A stretch of 64,000 bases of DNA from an uncultured Acetatifactor sp. (GCF_910585425.1 NZ_CAJUCP010000024.1:1-64000); one strand, 5' to 3'; positions 49,709 through 59,245 are shown, numbered from the stretch's first letter. The notes: generated by a model not told the origin, from the sequence alone. Made by a program: numbers and translations.

Positions 49709-52009
49709 ATGACGACAATGAATCCGGAATTCATCGAAAAAATCTACGCCGGGTGGCTGGCAAAGGTCATCGGCGTGCGCCTGGGCGTTCCCATAGAGGG
49801 CTGGACCTATGAAAGAATCCAGGCCGAGCTGGGAGAGCTGACAGGATACCCGAAGGAGTACAGACAGTTCGCTGCGGACGACGACACCAACGGCCCCCTG
49901 TTCTTCCTGCGGGCCCTGGGGGACAGCGAGGAGGGCTACGATATTTCCGCCCAGGACGTGGGCAAGGCCCTGCTGAACTACGCCAGCTACGAATCCGGCT
50001 TCTTTTGGTGGGGCGGCTATGGCATCTCCACGGAGCACACTGCCTATCTCAACCTCCGGGCCGGTGTGGAAGCGCCCCTGTCCGGCAGTATCGCGAAGAA
50101 CGGCAGCACTGTGGCCGAGCAGATCGGCGGGCAGATTTTCATCGATACCTGGGGCCTGGTAGCGCCGGGCAATCCCGACCTTGCCGCCAGATACGCCGAA
50201 AAGGCCGCCAGCGTCACCCACGGGGGCAACGGCGTCTACGGGGGCATCTTCGTGGCCAGCTGCATCAGTTACGCTTTTATGGAAACTGATATTCGGAAAA
50301 TCATAGAAAAAGGCCTGTCCTACATTCCCGCGGACAGCGAATACACGAAAGTAGTCCGCAGCGTCATGGCCTTCCATGAGGCAAATCCGGCGGACTGGCG
50401 AAAAGGCTACGGTTACGTCAGGGACAATTTCGGCTACGACAGATACCCGGGGGCCTGCCATATCATCCCCAACATCGGCGTGATGATCGTCTCCCTGCTC
50501 TATGGGGAGGGGGATTTCGCAAGGACGCTGGACATCTGCAACATGTGCGGCTGGGACACGGACTGCAATGTGGGCAACGTGGCCACCATCATGGGCGTGC
50601 GCTGTGGGTTGGAGGGCATCCCCGAGGCCCTGCGCAGGCCCATTCACGATATCCTGATCTGCTCCAGCGTCATCGGCTCCCTGAACATCATGGACATCCC
50701 CCAGGGCGCTGATTATATCGCCAAGCTGGCCGCCGCGGTGGCCGGATGGGATCTGCCGGAGCCCTGGAGGGAAATCCTGAGTCGGAAGCATACCGGATGC
50801 CATTTCGAGTATCCCGGTTCCACTTTCGGGCTGCGGATCAGGGCCATAAGCCCGGAGCAGGCCGCAGCTCTCGGTTCCCTGTGCGGCAACAGCCAGAATT
50901 CGGCTCCCTCTGGCATTTCCACATGCGGCGACTGTCAGAATCCGGCTCTCTCTGACATTTCCACATGCGGCGACTGTCAGAGCCAGGCAACTGCTGATGA
51001 CCTGCGCTGCCAGAACCAGGAGCCGCCCGCCGCCGACCTGCGCAATACCGATTCGGATGCCCATACAGGAACCCGCGCACTGCTTGCCGCCGTCCCCCGG
51101 GCGGGCGGCATCGGGCATATGCTCTACAAAAAGACCTACTACATCCCCGAAGATTTCGACGACAACAGATACCAGCCAAGCTTCTCCCCAACGCTCTATC
51201 CCGGCCAGCGATTCTACGGCTTCTTAAAGCTTGCCCCAGGGAGCGGGGACTGTACCGCCCTGGCCTATGCGCACAATGCCTCCACCGGGAAGATTATAAC
51301 CTCCGGGGAAGAGGTACGCCTGACCAAAGCAGAATGGAAAGAAGTCTCCCTGACCATCCCTTTCCTGGAAAACGGCCTCCTGGATGAGGCCGGCTTTATC
51401 CTGAAAGGGGACGCAGAGCAGAAAGATAAGCCCCTGGACATACTATTAGATGATTTCTATCAGGAGGGTGCGGCGGACTATACCATTGACCTGGCAGAAT
51501 CCGCCATGGAGGTCTGGAGCTTCAGCCAAAGGGAAATCCGCCAGTTCACCAGGCTGAAAGGCCTGACCTGGCTTGCCGATGACAGGCTGCACTTAAGCTG
51601 CGCGGATTTCGGCGAGGTATACACCGGCGGCTACGACTGGGACGACTACGCCGCCACCTTCCATATCCGTCCGGAATGCCCCGGCTCCCATCTGGTGAAC
51701 GTCCGCGTCAAAGGAGCCATCCGCTCCTATGCCGCCGGTTTCTATGCTCCGGGCAAGCTCGGCTTCTATAAAAATGAGAACGGCTATGTCCCCCTGGCGG
51801 AGACCGACTTCCCCTGGGAGCTGGGTTCTGACTATAGCATCTGCGTCATGGCAAAAGGAAACCATTTCACCGTGACATTAAACGACCGGAAAATGCTGGA
51901 GGTCACAGACAGCAGCCATCCCTACTTAAACGGCGGCATTGGCCTCTCCGTCAGGGACGGCGGGCACATCAGCTGCCGCGGCATAGAGGTGGCACCCTGC
52001 CCCGCTTAA
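49709..52009 (+). CDS. ADP-ribosylglycohydrolase with C-terminal beta-sandwich modules
   Basis: The 766-residue product starts at ATG 49709 (GGAG 8 bases upstream). Residues 1 to about 370 are an ADP-ribosylglycohydrolase domain. Metal-binding motifs are AADDDTNGPLFF near the N-terminus and GWDTDCNVGNVATIMG in the middle, with SVTHGGNGVYGG between. A Cys/Gln-rich tandem insert (TCGDCQNPALSDIS type, 14-residue period) follows near residue 390-425. From about 440 two jelly-roll-like modules resemble carbohydrate-binding or laminin-G folds (KLGFYKNENGYVPLAETDF, GGIGLSVRDGG). The family removes ADP-ribose from proteins or small molecules. No signal peptide is seen, so a cytoplasmic sugar or nucleoside substrate is possible. 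Confidence 0.85.
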   Translation: MTTMNPEFIEKIYAGWLAKVIGVRLGVPIEGWTYERIQAELGELTGYPKEYRQFAADDDTNGPLFFLRALGDSEEGYDISAQDVGKALLNYASYESGFFWWGGYGISTEHTAYLNLRAGVEAPLSGSIAKNGSTVAEQIGGQIFIDTWGLVAPGNPDLAARYAEKAASVTHGGNGVYGGIFVASCISYAFMETDIRKIIEKGLSYIPADSEYTKVVRSVMAFHEANPADWRKGYGYVRDNFGYDRYPGACHIIPNIGVMIVSLLYGEGDFARTLDICNMCGWDTDCNVGNVATIMGVRCGLEGIPEALRRPIHDILICSSVIGSLNIMDIPQGADYIAKLAAAVAGWDLPEPWREILSRKHTGCHFEYPGSTFGLRIRAISPEQAAALGSLCGNSQNSAPSGISTCGDCQNPALSDISTCGDCQSQATADDLRCQNQEPPAADLRNTDSDAHTGTRALLAAVPRAGGIGHMLYKKTYYIPEDFDDNRYQPSFSPTLYPGQRFYGFLKLAPGSGDCTALAYAHNASTGKIITSGEEVRLTKAEWKEVSLTIPFLENGLLDEAGFILKGDAEQKDKPLDILLDDFYQEGAADYTIDLAESAMEVWSFSQREIRQFTRLKGLTWLADDRLHLSCADFGEVYTGGYDWDDYAATFHIRPECPGSHLVNVRVKGAIRSYAAGFYAPGKLGFYKNENGYVPLAETDFPWELGSDYSICVMAKGNHFTVTLNDRKMLEVTDSSHPYLNGGIGLSVRDGGHISCRGIEVAPCPA
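50881..50985 (+). repeat. 42-bp in-frame tandem repeat in the ADP-ribosylglycohydrolase gene
   Basis: ATTTCCACATGCGGCGACTG is repeated at a 42-base interval, with a third, weaker copy before it. It encodes an ISTCGDCQ-type unit between the catalytic and C-terminal modules. Confidence 0.8.
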
Positions 52010-52029
52010 ACCAAGACAGACTCCCGATA

Positions 52030-52141
52030 GCCCTGGCGTCAATCCGGTCTCTTTCTGGAACGCCCTCCGGAAGGTCTTCAGGCTGGCATAGCCCACCATC
52101 TCGCTGATCTGTTCCAGCGTGAGCCTTCCGGATTTTGCTGC
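52030..52141 (-). pseudogene. AraC-family helix-turn-helix remnant
   Basis: One minus-strand frame encodes KSGRLTLEQISEMVGYASLK, then TFRRAFQKETGLTPG, the second half of an AraC DNA-binding domain. Neither the rest of the regulator nor a start exists nearby. The frame runs on into antisense of the ADP-ribosylglycohydrolase gene. It overlaps the 3' end of the CmpB-like gene in another frame. Confidence 0.75.
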
Positions 52142-52779
52142 ATGATTTCCAGCTCCACTCCCGTGGCCTCCTGCCATGCCTGGCCGAAAGGCGTGGCTGC
52201 CAGGTCCGTGGCGTTGGCCGTTACCGCCGCTTCTTCTGCCATAGAAATCCCCCGCCCCGTATTAGGCCGCACGGCACAGTAGGTGGCATCCGCGATGAAC
52301 ATCGCCAGCAAAATCAGGCACAGCACAATCCGCCATTTTTTCGCGATTCTCTGATACAGCCTTTCATACAGCGGCAGCAGCAGACAGACCAGCCCCGTGC
52401 CGCCCAGGCCGAAGACCACAGCTCCCAGCAGACAGATCCGCCCGTTCAGATTCCAAGCGTGCCCGCTGTAATCCCACCAGCGGATGCCCCAGAGCCGCTC
52501 CAGGAACCAGCTGGTAAAATATTCCAGCCCGGAGCACAGCGCCATGGACAAGAGGAACACCCGCACTGGCTTCCTCCGCAAGGGCCGCAGCAGAAGGCAC
52601 AGCGCCAGCCCCCCTGCCCCGTATATCGGAAGGTAGGGTCCCCGGTACACCCCTCTGTTGATGAAGGCATGCTCCGTGGCAAGGTACAGCCCTACCTCCC
52701 AGAGCCAGCCGATGAAGGCCAGCCCGAAGAACAGCAGCACATAATAGTCAAATTCGTGAGTCGTCTTTTTTCTCGTCAT
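52078..52779 (-). CDS. CmpB-like (putative ABC transporter permease) membrane protein, C-terminus odd
   Basis: The 233-residue product has five or six membrane helices and the pattern LAFIGWLWEVGLYL, GVYRGPYLPIYGAGGL, RWWDYSGHAWNLNGRICLLG. This matches the second half of the larger DUF975/CmpB protein at 30027-31892. The last 20 or so residues (NPEGSRWNRSARWWAMPA) are read from the AraC remnant in a different frame, so the original end was probably lost in a rearrangement. The ribosome site is weak. Function is unknown. Confidence 0.8.
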   Translation of the reverse strand: MTRKKTTHEFDYYVLLFFGLAFIGWLWEVGLYLATEHAFINRGVYRGPYLPIYGAGGLALCLLLRPLRRKPVRVFLLSMALCSGLEYFTSWFLERLWGIRWWDYSGHAWNLNGRICLLGAVVFGLGGTGLVCLLLPLYERLYQRIAKKWRIVLCLILLAMFIADATYCAVRPNTGRGISMAEEAAVTANATDLAATPFGQAWQEATGVELEIMQQNPEGSRWNRSARWWAMPA

Positions 52780-52931
52780 ACCAGCCAGTATGCCCGAATC
52801 CGCGCCTCCCTATGTATTCACCGGGAGCGGCAGATTCCCGGGGCTGTCCGTTTGCCGCTCCTCCCCATGGCTTTCATGGCTTTCGGCATGGAATCGGCCA
52901 TAGAAATCGGCCATAGAATCCCGTTTTCACA

Positions 52932-52960
52932 TTGATTTACCCCTGCAAGCGTGATAAGAT
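52932..52960 (+). promoter_or_regulatory. Promoter of the second MATE gene
   Basis: TTGATT (52932-52937) and TAAGAT (52955-52960) are 17 bases apart, 36 bases before the start codon. Confidence 0.65.
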
Positions 52961-52996
52961 AAGTCATATTTAATCAAGCACGAATGGAGAATCGTC

Positions 52997-54373
52997 ATGC
53001 AAAAGAAGAACCGACTCAAAGACGATGTGTTCTACCGCCAGATTTTCAAACTGGTGCTGCCCATCGTCATCCAGAACCTCTTAAGCGCCGCCGTCAGCTC
53101 CGCCGACGTAGTCATGCTCAATTACGTGGGGCAGTCCTCCATCTCCGCCGTATCCCTGGCCTCCCAGTACGCAAACGTGCTGTTCATGGTCTTCTACGGC
53201 CTGGGCACCGGGGCCACCATGCTCTGCGCCCAATACTACGGAAAAGGGGACATGAAGGCCATCCAGGTGGTGGAGGGCATCGCATTGCGCTTCTCCCTGG
53301 GCTTCGCCATGCTCTTCGCCGGCGCCGCATTCTTTTTCCCGGAGGGCATGATGCGCCTCTTCACCAATGACGGCGAACTGATCGCCATCGGCGCCTCCTA
53401 CCTGCGCTTCATGAGCGTCAGCTATCTGTGCTGGGGCATCATCGAGGTCTACCTGGCAGTGCTGCGCAGCATCGGCAGGGTCACTGTCAGCACAGCCATG
53501 AATGTGCTGGCCTTCTCCCTGAACATCATCCTGAACGCCGTGTTCATCTTCGGCCTCTTCGGCGCGCCGAAGCTGGGGGCCATGGGCGTGGCCATCGCCA
53601 CCTCCGCCTCCCGCCTGATCGAGCTGGCGGCCTGCTTCGCGGTGTCGGCCGCCAGCAGGGACATCAAGCTGGACTTCCGGTATCTCTTCGCCAGGAACAG
53701 GCTCCTGTTCTCCGACTTCGTCAGGCTCTCCCTGCCTGCCCTGGGAAACGACATCAGCTGGAGCGTGGCCTTCTCCATGTACTCCGTCATCATGGGGCAT
53801 ATGGGCACGGACGCGGTGGCCGCCAATTCCTTCGTGGTGGTGGTGCGGAACTTCGGCACCATCCTGTGCTTCGGCATGGCCAGCGCCGGAGGAATCCTCC
53901 TGGGGAATGTGATCGGGGAGGGCAAGCTGGAGGAGGCCAGGGCGGATGCGGGCAAGCTCATGAAGCTCACTGTCCTCACCGGGGCCGTCGGAGGCCTGAT
54001 CGTGCTGGCGGCTACGCCTTTTGTGCTGAAATACGCCACCCTGACGGAGAACGCCATGCACTATCTGAAATACATGCTGCTGATCAACACCTACTATGTC
54101 ATGGGCGCCGCCGTGAACACCACTTTGATCGCCGGGGTCTTCCGGGCGGGGGGCGACAGCCGCTTCGGCTTCATCTGCGATACCATCGACATGTGGTGCT
54201 ATGCGGTCCCCCTGGGGTTTTTGGCCGCTTTCGCCTTGAAGCTCCCGGTGCTCTGGGTGTATTTCCTGCTGTGCACCGATGAGTTCGTGAAATGGCCCTG
54301 GGTCATCCGGCATTACCGCAGCGGCAAATGGCTCAACAACATCACCAGGGACGATCTCTTCATAGAGAATTAA
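52997..54373 (+). CDS. MATE-family efflux transporter (second copy)
   Basis: The 458-residue protein has 12 membrane helices. Its MATE segments are LVLPIVIQNLLSAAVSSADV, GQSSISAVSLASQYANVLFM and YLAVLRSIGRVTVSTAMN. It is only distantly like the MATE protein at 48189-49565, so this is not a recent duplication. GGAG lies 7 bases before the ATG and a promoter lies upstream. It exports cationic compounds by ion antiport. The substrate is unknown. Confidence 0.92.
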   Translation: MQKKNRLKDDVFYRQIFKLVLPIVIQNLLSAAVSSADVVMLNYVGQSSISAVSLASQYANVLFMVFYGLGTGATMLCAQYYGKGDMKAIQVVEGIALRFSLGFAMLFAGAAFFFPEGMMRLFTNDGELIAIGASYLRFMSVSYLCWGIIEVYLAVLRSIGRVTVSTAMNVLAFSLNIILNAVFIFGLFGAPKLGAMGVAIATSASRLIELAACFAVSAASRDIKLDFRYLFARNRLLFSDFVRLSLPALGNDISWSVAFSMYSVIMGHMGTDAVAANSFVVVVRNFGTILCFGMASAGGILLGNVIGEGKLEEARADAGKLMKLTVLTGAVGGLIVLAATPFVLKYATLTENAMHYLKYMLLINTYYVMGAAVNTTLIAGVFRAGGDSRFGFICDTIDMWCYAVPLGFLAAFALKLPVLWVYFLLCTDEFVKWPWVIRHYRSGKWLNNITRDDLFIEN

Positions 54374-54510
54374 GGATAAAATTGTTGCGGAACAGGGCGC
54401 GATGTGCAATAATAGTGTGTAAAGAGCTTGGTCCCTGGCAGCCCGTCATTCGATATCCGATGCGCTGCGGGATTCCTGTGGAAGAATTGAAAATAAAGAA
54501 GGTTCATCAA

Positions 54511-55857
54511 ATGAGCGATAGTCGAAATTGGAACGGCACAGGGGAGCAGATAAAGAGCGCCCTGTCCGAGGCCCTGCAGAGCGGGGATTTCAAGAATCTC
54601 AACGACCTGGTGTCCCAGACCGTGACGGATGCCATCAATGCGGCGGGGAAGCATGTCTCCTCCGGCAATACTACAAAGCAGTGGTCTTCCGGCGCAGGCT
54701 TCGAGGATGCCGATGCCCCGGAACAGAAACATGCCGATGCCCCTCCCACTATCCCCCTGTGGCGGCAGCGGGCCATGGAACGGGAGCGCCAGCGGCAGAA
54801 CCGGCTGATGCAGGAGTGGCAGAGCAGGCAGCAGCGCATGCAGAGCCAGCCCGCCCAGCCGTTCCGCAAGGCCCTCCCCGCCATCAAGGTCAAGAAGGTG
54901 GGCAGCGTCTCCAATGTGCTGTACCAGGTGTTCGGCGGCATCGGCTTCGGAATCACCGGGCTGATAGCATTCTTCCGGATATTCGCCCTTCTGTCAGGGG
55001 ATACCACCCTGGGGGGCTGGATCGTGAATATCCTGTTCTTGGCAGGCTTCTACGGCATGATCCGTTTCGGCATCGGCCAGAAGAGGCGCCTGAAGCGGGC
55101 ACAGCGCTATCTCCAGCTGTGCGATTACAGAGTATACGGCGAGATTGCCAAGCTGGCTGCCGGTACGGGCAAGAGCGAGAGCTATGTAGTCAGAGACCTG
55201 CAGAAGATGCTGGCCCTGGGCATTTTCCCCGAAGGGCATCTGGATCAGCAGAAGACCTGCTTCATGCTCAACGACGTGGTGTACCGGCAGTACCTGGAGG
55301 CGGAGCGCGGCCGGACGCTCCGTGAGACGGAGAACAGGCGATCGCTGGAGGACAAGACCCCCGAACAGAGGCCGGAACCCGCGCCGGAGGTTTCCAGGGA
55401 GCAGGAATCCGAGCTGCAGACCATGGTGGGCGAGGGCCAGGAATACATACGCAAGCTCCGAGGCCTCAACGACAGGATTCCCGGCGAGGTGATATCCTCC
55501 AAGCTGTTCTGCCTGGAGAACCTCTTGAAGGACATCTTCGAAAGCGTGCGTACACATCCCGAGCAGATGCCCCGGATGCACAAGCTGATGAACTATTATC
55601 TGCCCACCACCCTGAAGCTGGTGGAATCCTATGAGGAATTCGACCGGGTAAGCTCTCCCGGGCCGGACATCGTAAAGGCCAAGGCCGAGATAGAGAACAC
55701 TCTGGACACCATCAACGCCGCATTCCGGGAGCTCCTGAACACCCTGTTCCAGAACGCCGTGTTCGATGCCACCACGGACGCCCAGGTCTTAAAGTCCATG
55801 CTGGCCAGGGAGGGCCTGATGAAGGAAATGGCCTTTGCCGCCAACGATAGCCAGTGA
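54511..55857 (+). CDS. xpaC: XpaC-like (5-bromo-4-chloroindolyl phosphate hydrolysis) protein
   Basis: From ATG 54511 (AAGAAGG before it) the product has 448 residues. An N-terminal charged and Gln/Arg-rich region leads to two membrane helices (GFGITGLIAFFRIFALL, GGWIVNILFLAGFYGMIRFG). A cytoplasmic helical domain follows (YLQLCDYRVYGEIAKLAAGT, HKLMNYYLPTTLKLVESYEE), the XpaC signature. XpaC was named for phosphatase activity on X-phos in Bacillus; its real role is unclear. It is followed by a TelA-family gene, the same pair as B. subtilis xpaC-yaaN. The long 5' extension of the frame is not coding-like. Confidence 0.88.
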   Translation: MSDSRNWNGTGEQIKSALSEALQSGDFKNLNDLVSQTVTDAINAAGKHVSSGNTTKQWSSGAGFEDADAPEQKHADAPPTIPLWRQRAMERERQRQNRLMQEWQSRQQRMQSQPAQPFRKALPAIKVKKVGSVSNVLYQVFGGIGFGITGLIAFFRIFALLSGDTTLGGWIVNILFLAGFYGMIRFGIGQKRRLKRAQRYLQLCDYRVYGEIAKLAAGTGKSESYVVRDLQKMLALGIFPEGHLDQQKTCFMLNDVVYRQYLEAERGRTLRETENRRSLEDKTPEQRPEPAPEVSREQESELQTMVGEGQEYIRKLRGLNDRIPGEVISSKLFCLENLLKDIFESVRTHPEQMPRMHKLMNYYLPTTLKLVESYEEFDRVSSPGPDIVKAKAEIENTLDTINAAFRELLNTLFQNAVFDATTDAQVLKSMLAREGLMKEMAFAANDSQ

Positions 55858-55936
55858 ATGCCCGGATAAGCCCGAGCAGGACCGCGGATATAAATATAGA
55901 AGAAATAGGAGAAATGGAAGACTGGAGGAGACGAAA

Positions 55937-57094
55937 ATGAGCAATGATTTAGACGAAATGCTGAGCCAGGGCCCCACCTTGACCTTCGAGCCCTTTTCCC
56001 AGCCTGAGGCCCCTGAAGTGCCTGCGGCGGCCGAGGCCACGCAAAAGATACCGGAGGCGGTGCTGACCCCTGCGGAACAGAAGATGGTGGACGACTTTGC
56101 CGCCCAGATCGACATTTCGAATACCCAGATGGTGCTGCAGTACGGCGCCGGCAGCCAGAAGAAGATCGCGGACTTCTCCGAGGGCGCGCTGAACAATGTG
56201 CGCACCAAGGACATGGGCGAGATCGGCCAGATGCTGGCGGATGTGGTCACCGAGCTGAAGGATTTCAACAATGAGGAAGAGGAAAAGGGATTCCTGGGCT
56301 TCTTCAAGAAGGGCTCCAACAAGCTGGAGAACCTGAAGATAAAGTACGATAAGGCGGAGGGCAATATCAACAAGATCTGCCGGGTGATGGAGGACCATCA
56401 GGTGACCCTGCTGAAGGACGCCGCCATGCTGGACAAGATGTATGAGCTGAACCTGAACTACTTCAAGGAGCTGTCCATGTACATCCTGGCCGGAAAGAAG
56501 AAGCTGGAGCAGGCCCGGACAGTGGAGCTTCCCGCCCTCCTGGCCAAGGCGGAACGCAGCGGCCTTCCCGAGGATACCCAGGCCGCCAACGATTTCGCCG
56601 CCATGTGCGAGCGCTTCGAGAAGAAGATCTACGACCTGGAGCTGACCAGGACCATCTCCATGCAGATGGCGCCCCAAATCCGCCTGATCCAGAGCAATGA
56701 CGCCGCCATGTCGGAGAAGATACAGTCCACGCTGGTGAACACCATCCCCCTGTGGAAGAGCCAGATGGTGATTGCCATAGGCTTGAGCCACTCCACCGAG
56801 GCCGCCAAGGCCCAGCGGGAGGTGACGGACATGACCAACGCGCTGTTGAAGAAGAACGCCGAGACCCTGAAGATTGCCACCATAGAGACCGCCAAGGAGA
56901 CCCAGCGGGGCATCGTGGACATCGAGACCCTCACCGCCACCAACCAGACCCTGATCAGCACCTTAGACGAGGTGATGAAGATCCAGGAGGACGGCCGGGC
57001 CAAGAGGAAGAGCGCGGAGGCGGAGCTGGGCAGGATCGAGAACGAGATGCGCCAGAAGCTGCTGTCCGTCAGCCAGGCTTCCAGGCAGGTGTAA
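55937..57094 (+). CDS. TelA-family toxic anion resistance protein
   Basis: From ATG 55937 (GGAGGAG before it) the product has 385 residues, mostly long helices with coiled-coil character. TelA pattern: QYGAGSQKKIADFSEGALNN, GFLGFFKKGSNKLENLKIKY, YELNLNYFKELSMYILAGKK and IPLWKSQMVIAIGLSHSTEA. The family is linked to tellurite and other stress resistance, and works near the membrane. It lies about 80 bases after xpaC, as in Bacillus, and ends at a strong terminator. Confidence 0.92.
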   Translation: MSNDLDEMLSQGPTLTFEPFSQPEAPEVPAAAEATQKIPEAVLTPAEQKMVDDFAAQIDISNTQMVLQYGAGSQKKIADFSEGALNNVRTKDMGEIGQMLADVVTELKDFNNEEEEKGFLGFFKKGSNKLENLKIKYDKAEGNINKICRVMEDHQVTLLKDAAMLDKMYELNLNYFKELSMYILAGKKKLEQARTVELPALLAKAERSGLPEDTQAANDFAAMCERFEKKIYDLELTRTISMQMAPQIRLIQSNDAAMSEKIQSTLVNTIPLWKSQMVIAIGLSHSTEAAKAQREVTDMTNALLKKNAETLKIATIETAKETQRGIVDIETLTATNQTLISTLDEVMKIQEDGRAKRKSAEAELGRIENEMRQKLLSVSQASRQV

Positions 57095-57100
57095 AAAATA

Positions 57101-57146
57101 TCCCACAGGAGAGCAAACTGTCGGCAAGACATTGCTTCCTGTGGGA
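57101..57146 (+). terminator. Terminator of xpaC-telA
   Basis: TCCCACAGGA (57101-57110) pairs with TCCTGTGGGA (57137-57146), flanked by an A-run and a T-run of seven. The loop is 26 bases. Confidence 0.85.
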
Positions 57147-57227
57147 TTTTTTCAGAACCGCATTCCTGTCTCAGATAAAGACCGGGCTGCCGGGAAATGG
57201 CGGGAATGCCAGCTTCCCGGCAGAGCC

Positions 57228-58004
57228 TTATAACCCGGGATGCCTGTCCCTGAACACAGGCATGCTGCCGCGGACTTCCTCCGCCAGGTTCATGTCGCAT
57301 TCAGCGGACAGAATTTCTTCCGTTTCTTCTGCCAGCGCCAGAGTCCTGCCCAGAGGGTCGATCACTGCGGATGTTCCGCCGTACACGGTACTGTCAGCCG
57401 CGGAGCAGGAATTACAGTTCACAACGAATATCTGGTTTTCAATGGCTCTTGCCGCCGTCAGGCATCTCAAATGGGCGATTCTTTCTCTTGGCCACTGGGA
57501 GACCACGAACAGCATCTCGATCCCGTCCAGGCTGAGCCTGCGCGTGAGTTCCGGAAAGCGCAGGTCATAACAGATAATCACGCCGCATCTGATCCCGTCC
57601 AATGCAAAAACGCAGATATGGTCGCCCCGGGTATAAAATCCGTCCTCGCCCATGGGCGTGAACAGATGCATTTTGTCATATTCCGCAATACAGGCGCCTT
57701 TTCGGTCAAACACCGCTGCCGTGTTGAAAATCTTTCCGCCGCGCAGATTGGAGACAGAGCCCGCTACGATATTCACACCGTATTCCATGGCCAGACCGCC
57801 GATATGCTCCTTCACTTCGGCAAGGTTGCGGGAAGACAGTTCCGCAAGCCCCGTTTTTGGGAAAAATCCCGTATTCCAGGTCTCGGGCAGCACAAGCACG
57901 TCCGGATGTTCTTTTACGGCACGGCGGATCATCTGCTTGGCATGAAGAAAATTTTCAGACGGATTTCCAAGTTCCATCTTCATTTGCAGACAGGAAACTT
58001 TCAT
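57228..58004 (-). CDS. Carbon-nitrogen hydrolase (omega-amidase/Nit2-like)
   Basis: The 258-residue product, from ATG 58004, has the nitrilase triad Glu41 (LPETWNTG), Lys111 (YDKMHLF) and Cys145 (ICYDLRFPE). The length and pattern fit the omega-amidase group (YafV/Nit2), which hydrolyses alpha-ketoglutaramate or ketosuccinamate to free ammonia and keto acid. The aminotransferase gene lies 16 bases upstream. Such pairs make up the glutamine transaminase-omega-amidase route. With glutamine synthetase, PyrG and PurF in the same operon, a link to glutamine salvage is likely. A TTG four codons upstream is an alternative start. Confidence 0.85.
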   Translation of the reverse strand: MKVSCLQMKMELGNPSENFLHAKQMIRRAVKEHPDVLVLPETWNTGFFPKTGLAELSSRNLAEVKEHIGGLAMEYGVNIVAGSVSNLRGGKIFNTAAVFDRKGACIAEYDKMHLFTPMGEDGFYTRGDHICVFALDGIRCGVIICYDLRFPELTRRLSLDGIEMLFVVSQWPRERIAHLRCLTAARAIENQIFVVNCNSCSAADSTVYGGTSAVIDPLGRTLALAEETEEILSAECDMNLAEEVRGSMPVFRDRHPGL

Positions 58005-58020
58005 AAGTGCAGACAATTCC

Positions 58021-59211
58021 TTACCCCCTTTTCAATAAGTGATAAAGGCGGTTTGCCGCCTCTTTGGTCTCTTCCGGATTTCCAAAGGCGGAGAATCGGA
58101 AATAGCCTCGCCCGCATGCGCCGAAGCCCTCCCCCGGGATACCGACTACCTGAATTTCCTTCAGCAGATAGTCGAAAAATCCCCAGCCGCTCATGCCGTC
58201 GGGGCATTTCATCCAGAGATAGGGCGCATTTTTGCCGCCTGTATACCAGATGCCCGCCGCCTCCAATGCCCTCATGAAACAAGCGGCATTTTCTTTATAG
58301 ATCCCCAGATTGCTGTGAATCTGTCTCTGGCCTTCCGGTGTAAATACCGCCAAAGCCCCTTTTTGCAGGATATAGGAGACGCCGTTAGTCCTGGTCTCAC
58401 GATTGCGCGCCCACATTTCATTGAGGTTCATGCCGCCCCGGATCAGATTGCGGGGCACCACCGTATAGCCCACCCGAGTCCCCGTAAACCCTGCCGTTTT
58501 GGAAAGGGAACAGATTTCGATGGCGCATCTGTCCGCGCCCTCCAGCTCGTAAATGCTGTGGGGAATCTCTTTATCTTCTATGAATATTTCGTATGCCGCG
58601 TCAAAGAGGATAACCGCGCCGATCTCGTTTGCGAAGTCCACCCAGGCCTGCAGCCCGCTGCGGCTGAATGCGGCGCCGGTGGGATTGTTGGGAGAACAGA
58701 TATAGAGGATATCGGCCCGGGCTTCTTCACAGGGTTCGGGCAGGAAGCCCTTTTCCTCGTTCGAAGACAAGTGTATAATCTTCCTCCCCGCGAGAAGATT
58801 GGTATCCACATACTCCGGATATGCAGGCTCTATCACCATAACGCTGTTATCCCGCTCAAACAGTTCAAGAATATCGCCGAGATCGTCGCAGGCGCCGCTG
58901 GAAACAAAGATTTCATGCTCCTCCCTCTCAACGCCCCTGTTCCGATAATGCTCCGCAATGGCTTTCCGAAGCGCAGGATCGCCGGCCTCCGGCATATACC
59001 CATGGAAAGTGGCCGCGTTCCCCTGCTCCTCAACGGCAGCGTGCAGTGCCTGAATCACCGCCGGACAAAGGGGCAGGGATACATCCCCCACGCCCATTTT
59101 AAGCACCTTTTTACCGGCGTTTGAGATGAGATATTCCTCTGTCTTTCTGTAGATGGTGTTAAACAGATAGGCATCTTTTAAGTCCCCGTATCTTGTATTG
59201 GGCTTCAGCAT
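58021..59211 (-). CDS. dapL: LL-diaminopimelate aminotransferase-like PLP enzyme
   Basis: From ATG 59211 (AGGAGA upstream) the product has 396 residues. It shows the DapL pattern: LKMGVGDVSLPLCPAVIQA, IFVSSGACDDLGDILELF, ICSPNNPTGAAF, VILFDAAYEIFIEDKEIPHS and the PLP Lys in SLSKTAGFTGTR. DapL makes LL-diaminopimelate from tetrahydrodipicolinate and glutamate. Differences in the substrate loop (FHGYMPEAGD where DapL has FRGYGPEQGY) and the omega-amidase neighbour leave open a role as glutamine or methionine transaminase. It lies 34 bases after purF. Confidence 0.8.
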   Translation of the reverse strand: MLKPNTRYGDLKDAYLFNTIYRKTEEYLISNAGKKVLKMGVGDVSLPLCPAVIQALHAAVEEQGNAATFHGYMPEAGDPALRKAIAEHYRNRGVEREEHEIFVSSGACDDLGDILELFERDNSVMVIEPAYPEYVDTNLLAGRKIIHLSSNEEKGFLPEPCEEARADILYICSPNNPTGAAFSRSGLQAWVDFANEIGAVILFDAAYEIFIEDKEIPHSIYELEGADRCAIEICSLSKTAGFTGTRVGYTVVPRNLIRGGMNLNEMWARNRETRTNGVSYILQKGALAVFTPEGQRQIHSNLGIYKENAACFMRALEAAGIWYTGGKNAPYLWMKCPDGMSGWGFFDYLLKEIQVVGIPGEGFGACGRGYFRFSAFGNPEETKEAANRLYHLLKRG

Positions 59212-59245
59212 TGTTTGTCTTCTCCTTCTCAGTGAATCTCTATCT

